Source: Pseudoalteromonas holothuriae (lineage in GTDB: Bacteria; Pseudomonadota; Gammaproteobacteria; Enterobacterales; Alteromonadaceae). Taken from it: 64,000 nucleotides of DNA. The DNA lies in the NCBI RefSeq assembly GCF_945859825.1, contig NZ_CAMAPC010000011.1, forward strand, positions 103,718-167,717. The letters run 5' to 3'. The position numbers and the translations under genes were made by a program. Of the stretch, positions 57,616 to 64,000 are shown in pieces (position 1 is the first letter of the stretch; each line of letters starts with the position of its first letter). The notes below the pieces were generated by a model. The model did no database searches and was not told the DNA's origin. It saw only the letters and a list, made by a program, of their open reading frames with translations.

Positions 57616-58726
57616 CAGTTTAGTTTCAGCTTTTAACGCTAAGTCGCTAGATGGCAGGAATACAGGCCAGCCAAATAATAAAAATGGCTTAGACTCGCAG
57701 TTTTTGGAGTTGTTAAGTGTACCAAATACGTCTTACCTCGCAGACAGTAAAAAAAATGGTGTGATCTTTTCTCCGTCGAGACCACCAGAACAATGGCAAA
57801 GTGATAGCCAACAAGAAAGCAATCTGCAAAATGAGCAACTTGGTAGCCAACAAGAAAGCAAATTGCAAAGTGAGCAACTTGTTAGCCAACAAGAAAGCAA
57901 ATTGCAAAGTGAGCAACTTGTTAGTCAACAAGAAAGCAAATTGCAAAGTGAGCAACTTGATAGCCAACAAGAAAGCAAATTGCAAAGTGAGCAATTTGTT
58001 AGCCAACAAGAAAGCAAATTGCAAAGTGAGCAACTTGATAGCCAACAAGAAAGTTTAGAAAGTAAACTGCAAAATAGTTTGACATTGCTATTTTCAGGAC
58101 AAGTTCTTGGCAAGCAACCAGACAACACAGAAACCAGTGGCGATAAGCAGCAAGTCAACCTGACTAATAATGCGGTAACGTTCTCAATTCAAACGCAAAG
58201 TATAGGCCAAACCTCGGTAACCGAAGTTAAAGTTACTGTGTCTTGGGGGCGATTGGCAACAGGATATTTGTCACAACTTAAAACTGCCAGTGAAGTGGCT
58301 GATACTCAGCAAGTGAGAACCGCAAATTCCCCTTCTTTACCAATGCAAAAACACATATTACAACCAAGTGTTAAAGCTAAAGCTGAGCAATTGCAAAGCT
58401 TTAAGCTAATGCAAGCGAGTTCCTATGGTCGCGCTTTATACCAGCAGGTTCGTGGGCAAGTAAGTAATAAAAGTGCTGTTGAGATTGTAAAACCGTTTTT
58501 TGATTTACGCTATCAACCTCACTCTGAACAAGCACTATATGTGTTTTCTACGCAGCAAAATGAATTAAAAGTATCAGCAAGAGACTACTTTAGTGGTCAG
58601 GATCATAGCTATGCAATTAGGTCTTGGATGAGTCAATTAGCGAGTGATGAAATGCTCGCCAAGATACAAGAATATAGCTTTAACGGTGTTACTGTTTGGA
58701 GAAAAGGAGGTCTCAATGGCAATTGA
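57608..58726 (+). CDS. fliK: FliK-like hook-length control protein with 13-aa tandem repeats
   Basis: 372 aa, Gln/Ser-rich. Position between fliJ and flgD is the fliK slot. The first 160 residues are disordered and contain six perfect-length copies of SQQESKLQSEQLV-like units plus a partial one. The C-terminal 100 residues (KPFFDLRYQPHSEQALYVFST and on) look globular but only weakly like the FliK C-domain. GTG start with GGGAGGGAAG upstream. FliK acts as a molecular ruler, so repeat number could set hook length. Confidence 0.72.
   Translation: MLDSLVSAFNAKSLDGRNTGQPNNKNGLDSQFLELLSVPNTSYLADSKKNGVIFSPSRPPEQWQSDSQQESNLQNEQLGSQQESKLQSEQLVSQQESKLQSEQLVSQQESKLQSEQLDSQQESKLQSEQFVSQQESKLQSEQLDSQQESLESKLQNSLTLLFSGQVLGKQPDNTETSGDKQQVNLTNNAVTFSIQTQSIGQTSVTEVKVTVSWGRLATGYLSQLKTASEVADTQQVRTANSPSLPMQKHILQPSVKAKAEQLQSFKLMQASSYGRALYQQVRGQVSNKSAVEIVKPFFDLRYQPHSEQALYVFSTQQNELKVSARDYFSGQDHSYAIRSWMSQLASDEMLAKIQEYSFNGVTVWRKGGLNGN
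57806..58039 (+). repeat. Six 39-bp tandem repeats inside the fliK-like gene
   Basis: Units start at 57806, 57845, 57884, 57923, 57962 and 58001, each encoding SQQES(K/N)LQ(S/N)EQ(L/F)(V/D/G). A partial seventh follows. Units 2-6 differ by only one to a few bases, so the array is recent or kept uniform by recombination. In-frame unit length means copy changes would not disrupt the gene. Confidence 0.97.
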
Positions 58727-59132
58727 AAGCATTGGTCAGGTAAATGGAGCAACTAATGCAACTAATGAAAACAGCAATGTTTCTCAAGATGAATTTATAA
58801 AGCTATTTTTGGCCCAGCTCAATTCTCAAGACCCATTAGAGCCGTTAAATAATAGAGAGTTTTTAGCACAGTTAGCACAGTTTTCTGCGCTGGAACAAAC
58901 GCGTCAATCTAATGACAAGTTACAAAGTCTGCTATCGATGAACTCATCGAATCAGGCATTAAATTTACTTGGAAAAACCGTGCAAGTTAATTTGCAATCG
59001 GGCTCTGAGTTTAATGGCACCATTGAAGCTGTTCACTACGACGCGAATGGACCAACATTAACAATAAAAAGTGCCGAAGGTAGCTTTATCGATAAGGTAT
59101 CGTTAAGTCGAGTGACTGTGGTACAACAATAA
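58716..59132 (+). CDS. flgD: FlgD, hook scaffold/cap, short form
   Basis: 138 aa against about 230 in E. coli. SQDEFIKLFLAQLNSQDPLEPLNNREFLAQLAQFSALEQ (part cited) is the canonical FlgD N-terminal domain. The remainder (LLGKTVQVNLQSGSEFNGTIEAV...) is one small beta domain; the FlgD Ig-like insertion is missing. Strong SD (AAAAGGAGG) decides the start at MAIESIG. Confidence 0.9.
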   Translation: MAIESIGQVNGATNATNENSNVSQDEFIKLFLAQLNSQDPLEPLNNREFLAQLAQFSALEQTRQSNDKLQSLLSMNSSNQALNLLGKTVQVNLQSGSEFNGTIEAVHYDANGPTLTIKSAEGSFIDKVSLSRVTVVQQ

Positions 59133-59144
59133 CGGGAGTTAATT

Positions 59145-60323
59145 ATGTTTCAAGCCTTCTTTAACGGGCTTTCGGGAATGCTTTCATTCTCAAAAAACCT
59201 AGATACAGTGAGTAATAATATATCGAATATGAATACCCCAGGTTTTCGAGCTGCTGATACATTTTATGACAGCTTGAGCGGTGGTGAGGGGAATGGGGGG
59301 ATTGGCACGCAAATATCTGGTTTAGGGTACCGGTTTACTCCTGGAGATATCAAGCAAACAGGAAATGCAACAGACGTTGCGATTAGTGGTCAAGGCTTCT
59401 TTACTTTGTTGCAAGATAATGAACAGTATCTCACTCGTGCTGGACAATTCACATTTAATAGTGAAGGTATTCTTGTTGATAAAAATAGTGGGCTAAGTGT
59501 TGCGAGTTTAAGTGATACTGGCGCTATGTCAGAATTTGATATTAGCAGTCTAAAAATGCAAGCACCTAAAGCTTCTACATCTGTTGAATTAAGCGGTAAC
59601 TTGTCAAGTGGTGCTTCATCTCATGAAATATCAGGTGTAAAAGTTTTTAACAAGCTGGGTGAAGAAATTGAATTGACATTGAAGTTCACAAAAAGTACCA
59701 CAGTTACGGGTGAATGGAGTGTTGATGTAAGTAAATCGTCAGCTCCTGGTGTTGTTCTTTCAACATCTAAGGTTACTTTTGGACCTGATGGTACACCTAA
59801 ACAAGGAGAAGCTTCATTTTCAGTTAATATTGAAGATTCAATGGGCGGTAGTGCTGCGGTGACTTTTGCACTAGGCAGCCCATCAAACTTTTCTCAGTCA
59901 ACATCGATGGATACAGGGGAAACCTCAACACTTAAGGCAGATGTTAAGGATGGGTCTGCGGTTGCGTCTCTAACAAGTATTGAGTTTTCATCGGATGGCT
60001 CTTTGGCATTAAAATATAGCAACGGGGAGACTGTGAAAGGCCCATCTTTAGCGTTAGCACAAGTTAAAGACGAAAGTTCTCTAAAGCTCGTTAATGGTAA
60101 TATGTTTATTGCACAAGGAAACTCTGGGGTTACTTTTGGCAAGGCAGGCACTGCTGGCTTGGGTGGTATCGCAGGAAAGAGTATTGAGCTATCAAACGTT
60201 GATTTATCGCGTGAATTTGCAGACATGTTAGTTATTCAGCGTGGTTATCAAGCAAGTTCAAGGTTGCTTAATGTATCAAACCAGTTGCTAGAGCAGCTAT
60301 ATGAGAATACTAGAGGCCGATAA
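59145..60323 (+). CDS. flgE: FlgE, hook protein
   Basis: 392 aa. FFNGLSGMLSFSKNLDTVSNNISNMNTPGFRAADTFYDSL N-terminus, DVAISGQGFFTLL in the core, and ELSNVDLSREFADMLVIQRGYQASSRLLNVSNQLLEQL at the end (each in part) are FlgE hallmarks. Full length. As the last axial component encoded here, it is expected to make the external structure. Stop overlaps the next start as TAATG. Confidence 0.95.
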   Translation: MFQAFFNGLSGMLSFSKNLDTVSNNISNMNTPGFRAADTFYDSLSGGEGNGGIGTQISGLGYRFTPGDIKQTGNATDVAISGQGFFTLLQDNEQYLTRAGQFTFNSEGILVDKNSGLSVASLSDTGAMSEFDISSLKMQAPKASTSVELSGNLSSGASSHEISGVKVFNKLGEEIELTLKFTKSTTVTGEWSVDVSKSSAPGVVLSTSKVTFGPDGTPKQGEASFSVNIEDSMGGSAAVTFALGSPSNFSQSTSMDTGETSTLKADVKDGSAVASLTSIEFSSDGSLALKYSNGETVKGPSLALAQVKDESSLKLVNGNMFIAQGNSGVTFGKAGTAGLGGIAGKSIELSNVDLSREFADMLVIQRGYQASSRLLNVSNQLLEQLYENTRGR

Positions 60324-61063
60324 TGTCAGTTTTGAGTGCGGGTGTATTTGATAAAGAAACACGATTGGCCATAACTAGTTTGTTAAATAAACAAGTCAGC
60401 AAATGGCAAAAAACGTGGTTTAGCAGCTGCAAGTTTGACGTAAATATAGTTTTTAACGAACAGCTATTTTGTGCACTTTCGCTTACACAAAGTCAAATGG
60501 AAGATATGCATGAATCGGGTATTAGCATTTATGCAGATACAGCATCAAGCGAGCAAATATTATTACAGCAAATGTTTAACTGTAATGAAAATACCATGCA
60601 GGTTTTGCTGCAAACATTAGATACAGATCCAATCGATAATGTGTATTTTGATTTACGTAATAAAATTTTTGCTGGGTTTGCTATTAATAGCTCGGTTAAA
60701 AATTGTAAGCAACAGCCAGTTATTAAGATGCAGCTGATATCGGAAAAGGCTTCACTGTCTGTTTACTTAACTGCTGATGTAATTCAGGTGTGGTTAGAGT
60801 CATCTAGTAGCGATCAAAATAAGAAGGTTGTAAGCCCACTGAAGCAAGCTGCAAAATACAGTTTGCTGCCAATGCGCGTATCACTAAAAACTGAACCTGT
60901 TAACTTTGTGGATGTTATGTGTTTAAAACAAGGTGATGTCATTATGCTTAAGCAGGAAGTTGAAAAGCCAATCCCTGTCGGTGTTAACCAAGCAGATAAT
61001 GTGGCATCAGGCTATTTAGTCGAGCGTGATAATAGTAAAGCAATTATATTTTTGGAGTCGTAA
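60323..61063 (+). CDS. fliM: Reduced FliM-like (SctQ-like) C-ring protein
   Basis: 246 aa against about 330 for FliM. The C-terminal 70 residues form a SpoA domain: LPMRVSLKTEPVNFVDVMCLKQGDVIMLKQE, ending GYLVERDNSKAIIFL. The N-terminal part does not show the CheY-binding motif (DEIDALL type) or the FliM-M GGXG motif. Together with FliN this recalls SctQ of injectisomes. Position before fliN supports the assignment. Confidence 0.75.
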   Translation: MSVLSAGVFDKETRLAITSLLNKQVSKWQKTWFSSCKFDVNIVFNEQLFCALSLTQSQMEDMHESGISIYADTASSEQILLQQMFNCNENTMQVLLQTLDTDPIDNVYFDLRNKIFAGFAINSSVKNCKQQPVIKMQLISEKASLSVYLTADVIQVWLESSSSDQNKKVVSPLKQAAKYSLLPMRVSLKTEPVNFVDVMCLKQGDVIMLKQEVEKPIPVGVNQADNVASGYLVERDNSKAIIFLES

Positions 61064-61381
61064 ATGAAAGACGTTCAACCGGTAGAGTTTACAGAAGTAG
61101 CAAAAGACAGCGGAACAGGTACGAAGGTGTTTTCTGGTTTAGACAAGCGAGTCTTAAAAGGCGTGCAAGTTGAACTTGAATGTATAGTTGGAGATACGGA
61201 AATCTCTTTAGATAAGTTGTACTCTTTAGAGGCTGGCGAAGTCGTTAAACTTCAGCAAAGCACGCAAGATACTATCAAACTTTGTTTAAACGGTAATGTA
61301 GTTGCAATGGGTCGACTTGTGGCTGCCGAAGGGAAATTTGGTGTAGAAATAACGGATGTTCCGGTTTTAACAGATGAATGA
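61064..61381 (+). CDS. fliN: FliN, C-ring/export sorting protein
   Basis: 105 aa. VLKGVQVELECIVGDTEISLDKLYSLEAGEVVKLQQ followed by LCLNGNVVAMGRLVAAEGKFGVEIT is the SpoA/FliN pattern (partly cited). It starts immediately after the fliM-like stop and overlaps fliO by 8 nt. Confidence 0.92.
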   Translation: MKDVQPVEFTEVAKDSGTGTKVFSGLDKRVLKGVQVELECIVGDTEISLDKLYSLEAGEVVKLQQSTQDTIKLCLNGNVVAMGRLVAAEGKFGVEITDVPVLTDE

Positions 61382-61667
61382 ACTTCAGTTTAGGCAATCA
61401 GAAGCTGTGGGCGAATTTCAGTTAATCATATTAGCTGTCGTGTCTTTGCTTCTGGTTGCGGTTTATATATATTTAAAATTTGTCTATGTAAAAAGTCATG
61501 AAGTGCATGAAGGTGTAAGAGTTTTAAGTAAAACAAGGCTTAGCCAACAAAGCGTGGTTTATGAATTGTGTACAGACGATAAGAAGTATGTTGTGCTTGA
61601 ATCGAAGTTTGGCGTTATTGAATTACATGGCGAAACACTAATTAAAGAGGTAGAGCAAATTGGGTAA
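61374..61667 (+). CDS. fliO: FliO-like export apparatus accessory protein
   Basis: 97 aa with a single TM (residues about 16-36) and a small cytoplasmic domain (VLSKTRLSQQSVVYELCTDDKKYVVLESKFGVIEL). This, and the place between fliN and fliP, fit FliO, the FliP assembly helper. Sequence alone would not be decisive. Confidence 0.82.
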   Translation: MNELQFRQSEAVGEFQLIILAVVSLLLVAVYIYLKFVYVKSHEVHEGVRVLSKTRLSQQSVVYELCTDDKKYVVLESKFGVIELHGETLIKEVEQIG

Positions 61668-62406
61668 AATGATTAGCTTTTTGTTCATACTTCTTGGCTT
61701 CTTCCCCCAAGCATATGCAGTCACTGAGAGTACACAAACGAGCTTACTACAGGAAGTAACTAACTCTGGTCTACTCGACAGTTTAGCACCTGAGCTAAAA
61801 ACTGTCCTTACCTTAACAGTATTATCGTTTATTCCGGTCATGTTGATTGCGATGACTGCCTTTACAAGAATAGTCATTGTTTTATCGATGCTACGACATG
61901 CGCTAGGGTTACAACAAACCCCCCCAAACATTATTATTATTACGCTAAGTTTGTTCTTAACATTTTATACTATGTTACCCGTTTGGGAGAAGGTAGAGAA
62001 TGAAGCTGTTCGCCCTTACGTCAGTGATACGATTAATTTAGAAACTGCGCTGGATAATGGTGGCAAACATATGAAGGCGTTTATGGTATCCCAAACTAGA
62101 GAAGAAGACTTCTCAGCAATACTTGAGATGGCAAAGAAAGAGCCGCCAAAAAGTATTGAAGAGGTTTCATTTAGTTACTTAGTGCCAGCGTTTTTGCTTA
62201 GTGAATTAACAACGGCATTTAAAATTGCGTTTGTTATATTTATACCATTTTTATTAATTGATTTGGTAGTGGCAAGTGTATTAATGTCTTTGGGTATGAT
62301 AATGCTGCCACCGATCTCTATCGCACTACCTATTAAAGTAATGCTGTTTGTATTAATTGACGGGTGGTCGTTAATATCACAATCTTTAGTCAGTAGTTTT
62401 ACATAA
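61660..62406 (+). CDS. fliP: FliP, export gate subunit
   Basis: 248 aa with a cleavable signal-like N-terminus and four TMs. VMLIAMTAFTRIVIVLSMLRHALGLQQTPPNIIII is the FliP core, with LVPAFLLSELTTAFKIAFVIFIPFLLIDLVVASVLMSLGMIMLPP (parts). TTG is favoured by AAAGAGG upstream; an ATG three codons later is the alternative. Last gene of the run; fliQR, normally adjacent, are 17 kb upstream. Confidence 0.96.
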   Translation: MGKMISFLFILLGFFPQAYAVTESTQTSLLQEVTNSGLLDSLAPELKTVLTLTVLSFIPVMLIAMTAFTRIVIVLSMLRHALGLQQTPPNIIIITLSLFLTFYTMLPVWEKVENEAVRPYVSDTINLETALDNGGKHMKAFMVSQTREEDFSAILEMAKKEPPKSIEEVSFSYLVPAFLLSELTTAFKIAFVIFIPFLLIDLVVASVLMSLGMIMLPPISIALPIKVMLFVLIDGWSLISQSLVSSFT

Positions 62407-62417
62407 TACTATAAGTT

Positions 62418-62452
62418 AACCAAGTGTAGAGTAGATAGCTCTATACTTGGTT
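62418..62452. terminator. Bidirectional terminator at the end of the flagellar-type operon
   Basis: A 14-bp stem with one G-U pair (left arm from 62418, right arm to 62452) encloses tagatag. It separates fliP from the convergent TPR gene and can serve both strands. Confidence 0.85.
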
Positions 62453-62460
62453 GTTAATTC

Positions 62461-63045
62461 TTAATTAAACTTATTTTTATAAATATCTAATAATACAGAG
62501 TTTGTCGAGCTATTAAGTTCATCTTCTGTAACATTTTCTTGTGTTTCACTATTGCTACTTTCAGCATCTTCGCTAATGAGAGATAAAAGTTTATTCATAT
62601 TCTCATTGAGTGATAAGTTTTCGTCATTTAAAAGCATACCGTCTCTGAGGTTGCTTTTTGCTTGCTCTATATTGTCATGTAGTATATTAACAAGTGCATT
62701 TGCAAAAAGAGCCAGATAGTTATTGCTGTTTAGTTCAAGCAGCGGTTCTATATAGGTGTTAAATGTATCTAAGTCTTGATTGATAACTGCAAGAAAACAC
62801 AGTTGAAATCGTGATATGTTAAAATCGGGGTTAATATTTATACTGAGTATAAACGCATCTTTTGCTTGCTCGTAAACACCATGCTCAGCATGATATGAGC
62901 CGTCTAAAAAGTGCAATTCAAAGCTGTGTGGTTGCAGCTTTATTAATTCTGATATTTTATCATACTGCTGGTTTTTTATAATTTTAGGAAAATCGTTAAT
63001 TAACTCTTCTATGCTTGTTAGTACCAATTCTTCTGAAGTTTCCAT
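62461..63045 (-). CDS. TPR-like cytoplasmic protein flanking the island
   Basis: 194 aa. TPR-type helix pairs are visible: LDGSYHAEHGVYEQAKDAFILSININPDF and ALFANALVNILHDNIEQAKSNLRDGMLL (in part). An acidic, Ser/Glu-rich tail follows. No signal or TM. It resembles in build the small TPR chaperones of type III systems and lies between the export operon and the RHS-like gene. Chaperone role is inferred only. Confidence 0.75.
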   Translation of the reverse strand: METSEELVLTSIEELINDFPKIIKNQQYDKISELIKLQPHSFELHFLDGSYHAEHGVYEQAKDAFILSININPDFNISRFQLCFLAVINQDLDTFNTYIEPLLELNSNNYLALFANALVNILHDNIEQAKSNLRDGMLLNDENLSLNENMNKLLSLISEDAESSNSETQENVTEDELNSSTNSVLLDIYKNKFN

Positions 63046-63426
63046 GACTAAATTCTTTGTTCAATCGTTCACCTATCATAATTGAATTTTTGTTTTATGG
63101 CTATGTGCAAATTGCAGCTTCGGTAACTGAGTTTGTTTATTACTCACTTTTGGTGGTTGTATTGAGTGGCCTAATTTTATGAGAAAATTAAGTTACCTTG
63201 AAGCAGCCTAGTAGATGATTGTTAATGCCTGTAGATGCGTTTTATAACGTTAAGATATATAAACTTATGTTACAAGGATATATTTAAACTTGAGTATAGA
63301 TTCATGTTTTTTGTTTTTTAAACTCATTTACATACATAGCGTATTTAGGCTTTTACTTTCACTAATGCATTAAAGTTATTGCATTAGACATAACCTAAAT
63401 AATAAAAAGGTTGATTCACACTTGCT
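63046..63426. other. Gap between TPR gene and small ORF, with a dyad
   Basis: AT-rich with no other gene seen. It contains a perfect 7-bp dyad, taatgca (63363-63369) with tgcatta (63380-63386), with taaag between the arms. This could be an operator for the downstream transcript. The first 100 nt would hold the TPR gene's promoter. Confidence 0.45.
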
Positions 63427-63504
63427 ATGAAAAAATCATCGTATAAAACCATGCCAATAATACGGACTTTTTGTGAGGTTGCTGATTTTTCATTTATAAA
63501 GTAA
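63427..63504 (+). CDS. Possible 25-aa small ORF ending at a terminator
   Basis: MKKSSYKTMPIIRTFCEVADFSFIK, with the stop immediately followed by a terminator hairpin. No good SD is present (AAAAGG is about 16 nt upstream), so this may instead mark a small non-coding RNA. The tight join of stop codon and terminator is the only support for translation. Confidence 0.3.
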   Translation: MKKSSYKTMPIIRTFCEVADFSFIK

Positions 63505-63539
63505 CAAAGAGGTAATCAGCTTATCTCTTTGTTTTATTT
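63505..63539 (+). terminator. Orphan rho-independent terminator
   Basis: caaagaggtaa pairs with ttatctctttg (11 bp, one G-U), loop tcagc, followed by ttttattt. No annotated plus-strand gene ends here except the 25-aa ORF, which points to a short transcript. Confidence 0.75.
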
Positions 63540-63798
63540 GTACTTAGTTACAATAGCGGCTGCTGCTGACTAAAGCACACGATGTTAAGAGTGCATCAGG
63601 TGCTGGTGAGAGTTTTAATGTAGGGCTATAGACGATGAATGTTTTTAATTTTGAAGTTTAAAACTACAGGCCATTGAAAATTATATTATTTTATTTTTAA
63701 TGGAAGAAAAGAATAAAAAAATTGTACTTTTTATTAAACATTTCGAAAAAATCTTGGAAGAGGTATATAAGCTAAACATAAACTGCAAAGGGCGCACC

Positions 63799-64000
63799 AT
63801 GGGAACTGTTATTTCAGGCGAAGGACTCGGTTTTTTCAACAATTCAACTTCACTTTTGGGACAAAGCAATCGTGCGGCACACGGACAAGCATCAGAGAAT
63901 ATATTTGTTAATGCAGCCACGGGTAATTTAGTTCTACAAAATCAAGATGAACAAGTGAAAGGGCTGGGCTTAGGCTTGGGCGTGATGCGTACCTACAATA
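63799..64000 (+). CDS. N-terminus of a probable giant RHS/YD-repeat protein (runs off window)
   Basis: Only the first 67 residues are seen. MGTVISGEGLGFFNNSTSLLG begins it, then ENIFVNAATGNLVLQNQDEQV and LGLGLGVMRTYN. The VNAATGNLVLQ...DE...RTYN pattern is the start of large RHS-type proteins. There is no Sec signal; the N-terminus is Ser/Asn/Gly-rich and amphipathic, as in flagellar-type substrates. SD AAAGGG lies 6 nt upstream. Its length, repeats and C-terminal domain cannot be seen. The 260 nt before it, after the orphan terminator, hold its promoter but no feature I recognise. Confidence 0.65.
   Translation, partial: MGTVISGEGLGFFNNSTSLLGQSNRAAHGQASENIFVNAATGNLVLQNQDEQVKGLGLGLGVMRTYN

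Noticed and set aside
57806..58052. Possible CRISPR array
   Set aside because: The repeats are directly adjacent with no unique spacers and lie inside a coding frame.
57713..58158. Long ORFs on both strands made of repeated 13-residue units across the fliK-like repeats
   Set aside because: They are shadows: a repeat unit of 39 bp, a multiple of three, keeps all frames open. Only the frame joined to the operon has an SD, start and flanking conserved sequence.
41161..62406. Ordinary lateral (lafA-type) flagellar cluster
   Set aside because: Flagellin, cap, FlgK/FlgL, stator genes and FliG, all normally present in lateral systems, are not seen, and the order differs.
63371..63400. Sigma-28-type promoter (taaagtta) before the small ORF
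   Set aside because: The -35-like part fits but no GCCGATAA-like -10 lies at the right distance.
63681..63920. 79-aa minus-strand ORF over the start of the RHS-like gene
   Set aside because: It opposes a frame with a good SD and recognisable RHS-type N-terminus.

Overview
The window looks like chromosome of a marine gammaproteobacterium of the Pseudoalteromonas/Alteromonadales type. This rests on the AT-rich base composition, the gene neighbourhoods (dnaK-dnaJ, hisGDCBHAFI behind a His-rich leader peptide, pqiABC, fadD-rnd, yoaA-tsaB, lipase plus foldase) and the overall protein character. It is an inference from content; no rRNA or tRNA was recognised that could confirm it.

Positions 1-40.3 kb are ordinary chromosome. 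They hold a truncated S1/P1 nuclease, an unrecognised binding-protein/membrane-protein pair, a secreted 5'-nucleotidase lipoprotein, a MAPEG protein, a pitrilysin-family protease, pqiABC, and dnaK-dnaJ behind a good sigma-32 promoter with a perfect 20-bp inverted repeat. Next come ybaK, a class I lipase with its foldase, an XRE regulator with a membrane partner, a GT25 glycosyltransferase, and the complete histidine operon on the minus strand with its attenuator. After that lie yoaA-tsaB, a PTS-IIC/EAL fusion, alkaline phosphatase, fadD and rnd.

From about 40.4 kb the character changes. A decayed gene remnant and an AT-rich gap lead into a self-contained flagellar-type gene island (41.2-62.4 kb). 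It holds a sigma-28-like factor, a small unknown protein, a zincin-like protein and a TPR protein. Then follows one tightly packed plus-strand run: fliQ, fliR, flhB, flhA, flgF, flgG, flgA, flgH, flgI, flgB, flgC, fliE, fliF, a 119-aa protein in the fliG position, fliH, fliI, fliJ, a fliK-like gene, flgD, flgE, a reduced fliM, fliN, fliO, fliP. A complete export apparatus, rod, P/L rings and hook are encoded. No flagellin, filament cap, hook-filament junction proteins (FlgK/FlgL), FlgJ, stators (MotA/MotB), full-length FliG or chemotaxis genes are seen. The switch parts are reduced to something resembling the SctK/SctQ arrangement of injectisomes.

Beyond fliP lie a second TPR gene, a gap with a possible tiny ORF ending at a terminator, and the start of what is probably a giant RHS/YD-repeat protein with no Sec signal. 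My reading, as inference, is that the island encodes a non-motile, flagellum-derived hook/secretion apparatus. The TPR proteins would be candidate chaperones or assembly factors, and the RHS-like protein a candidate substrate. This is the most noteworthy system in the window.
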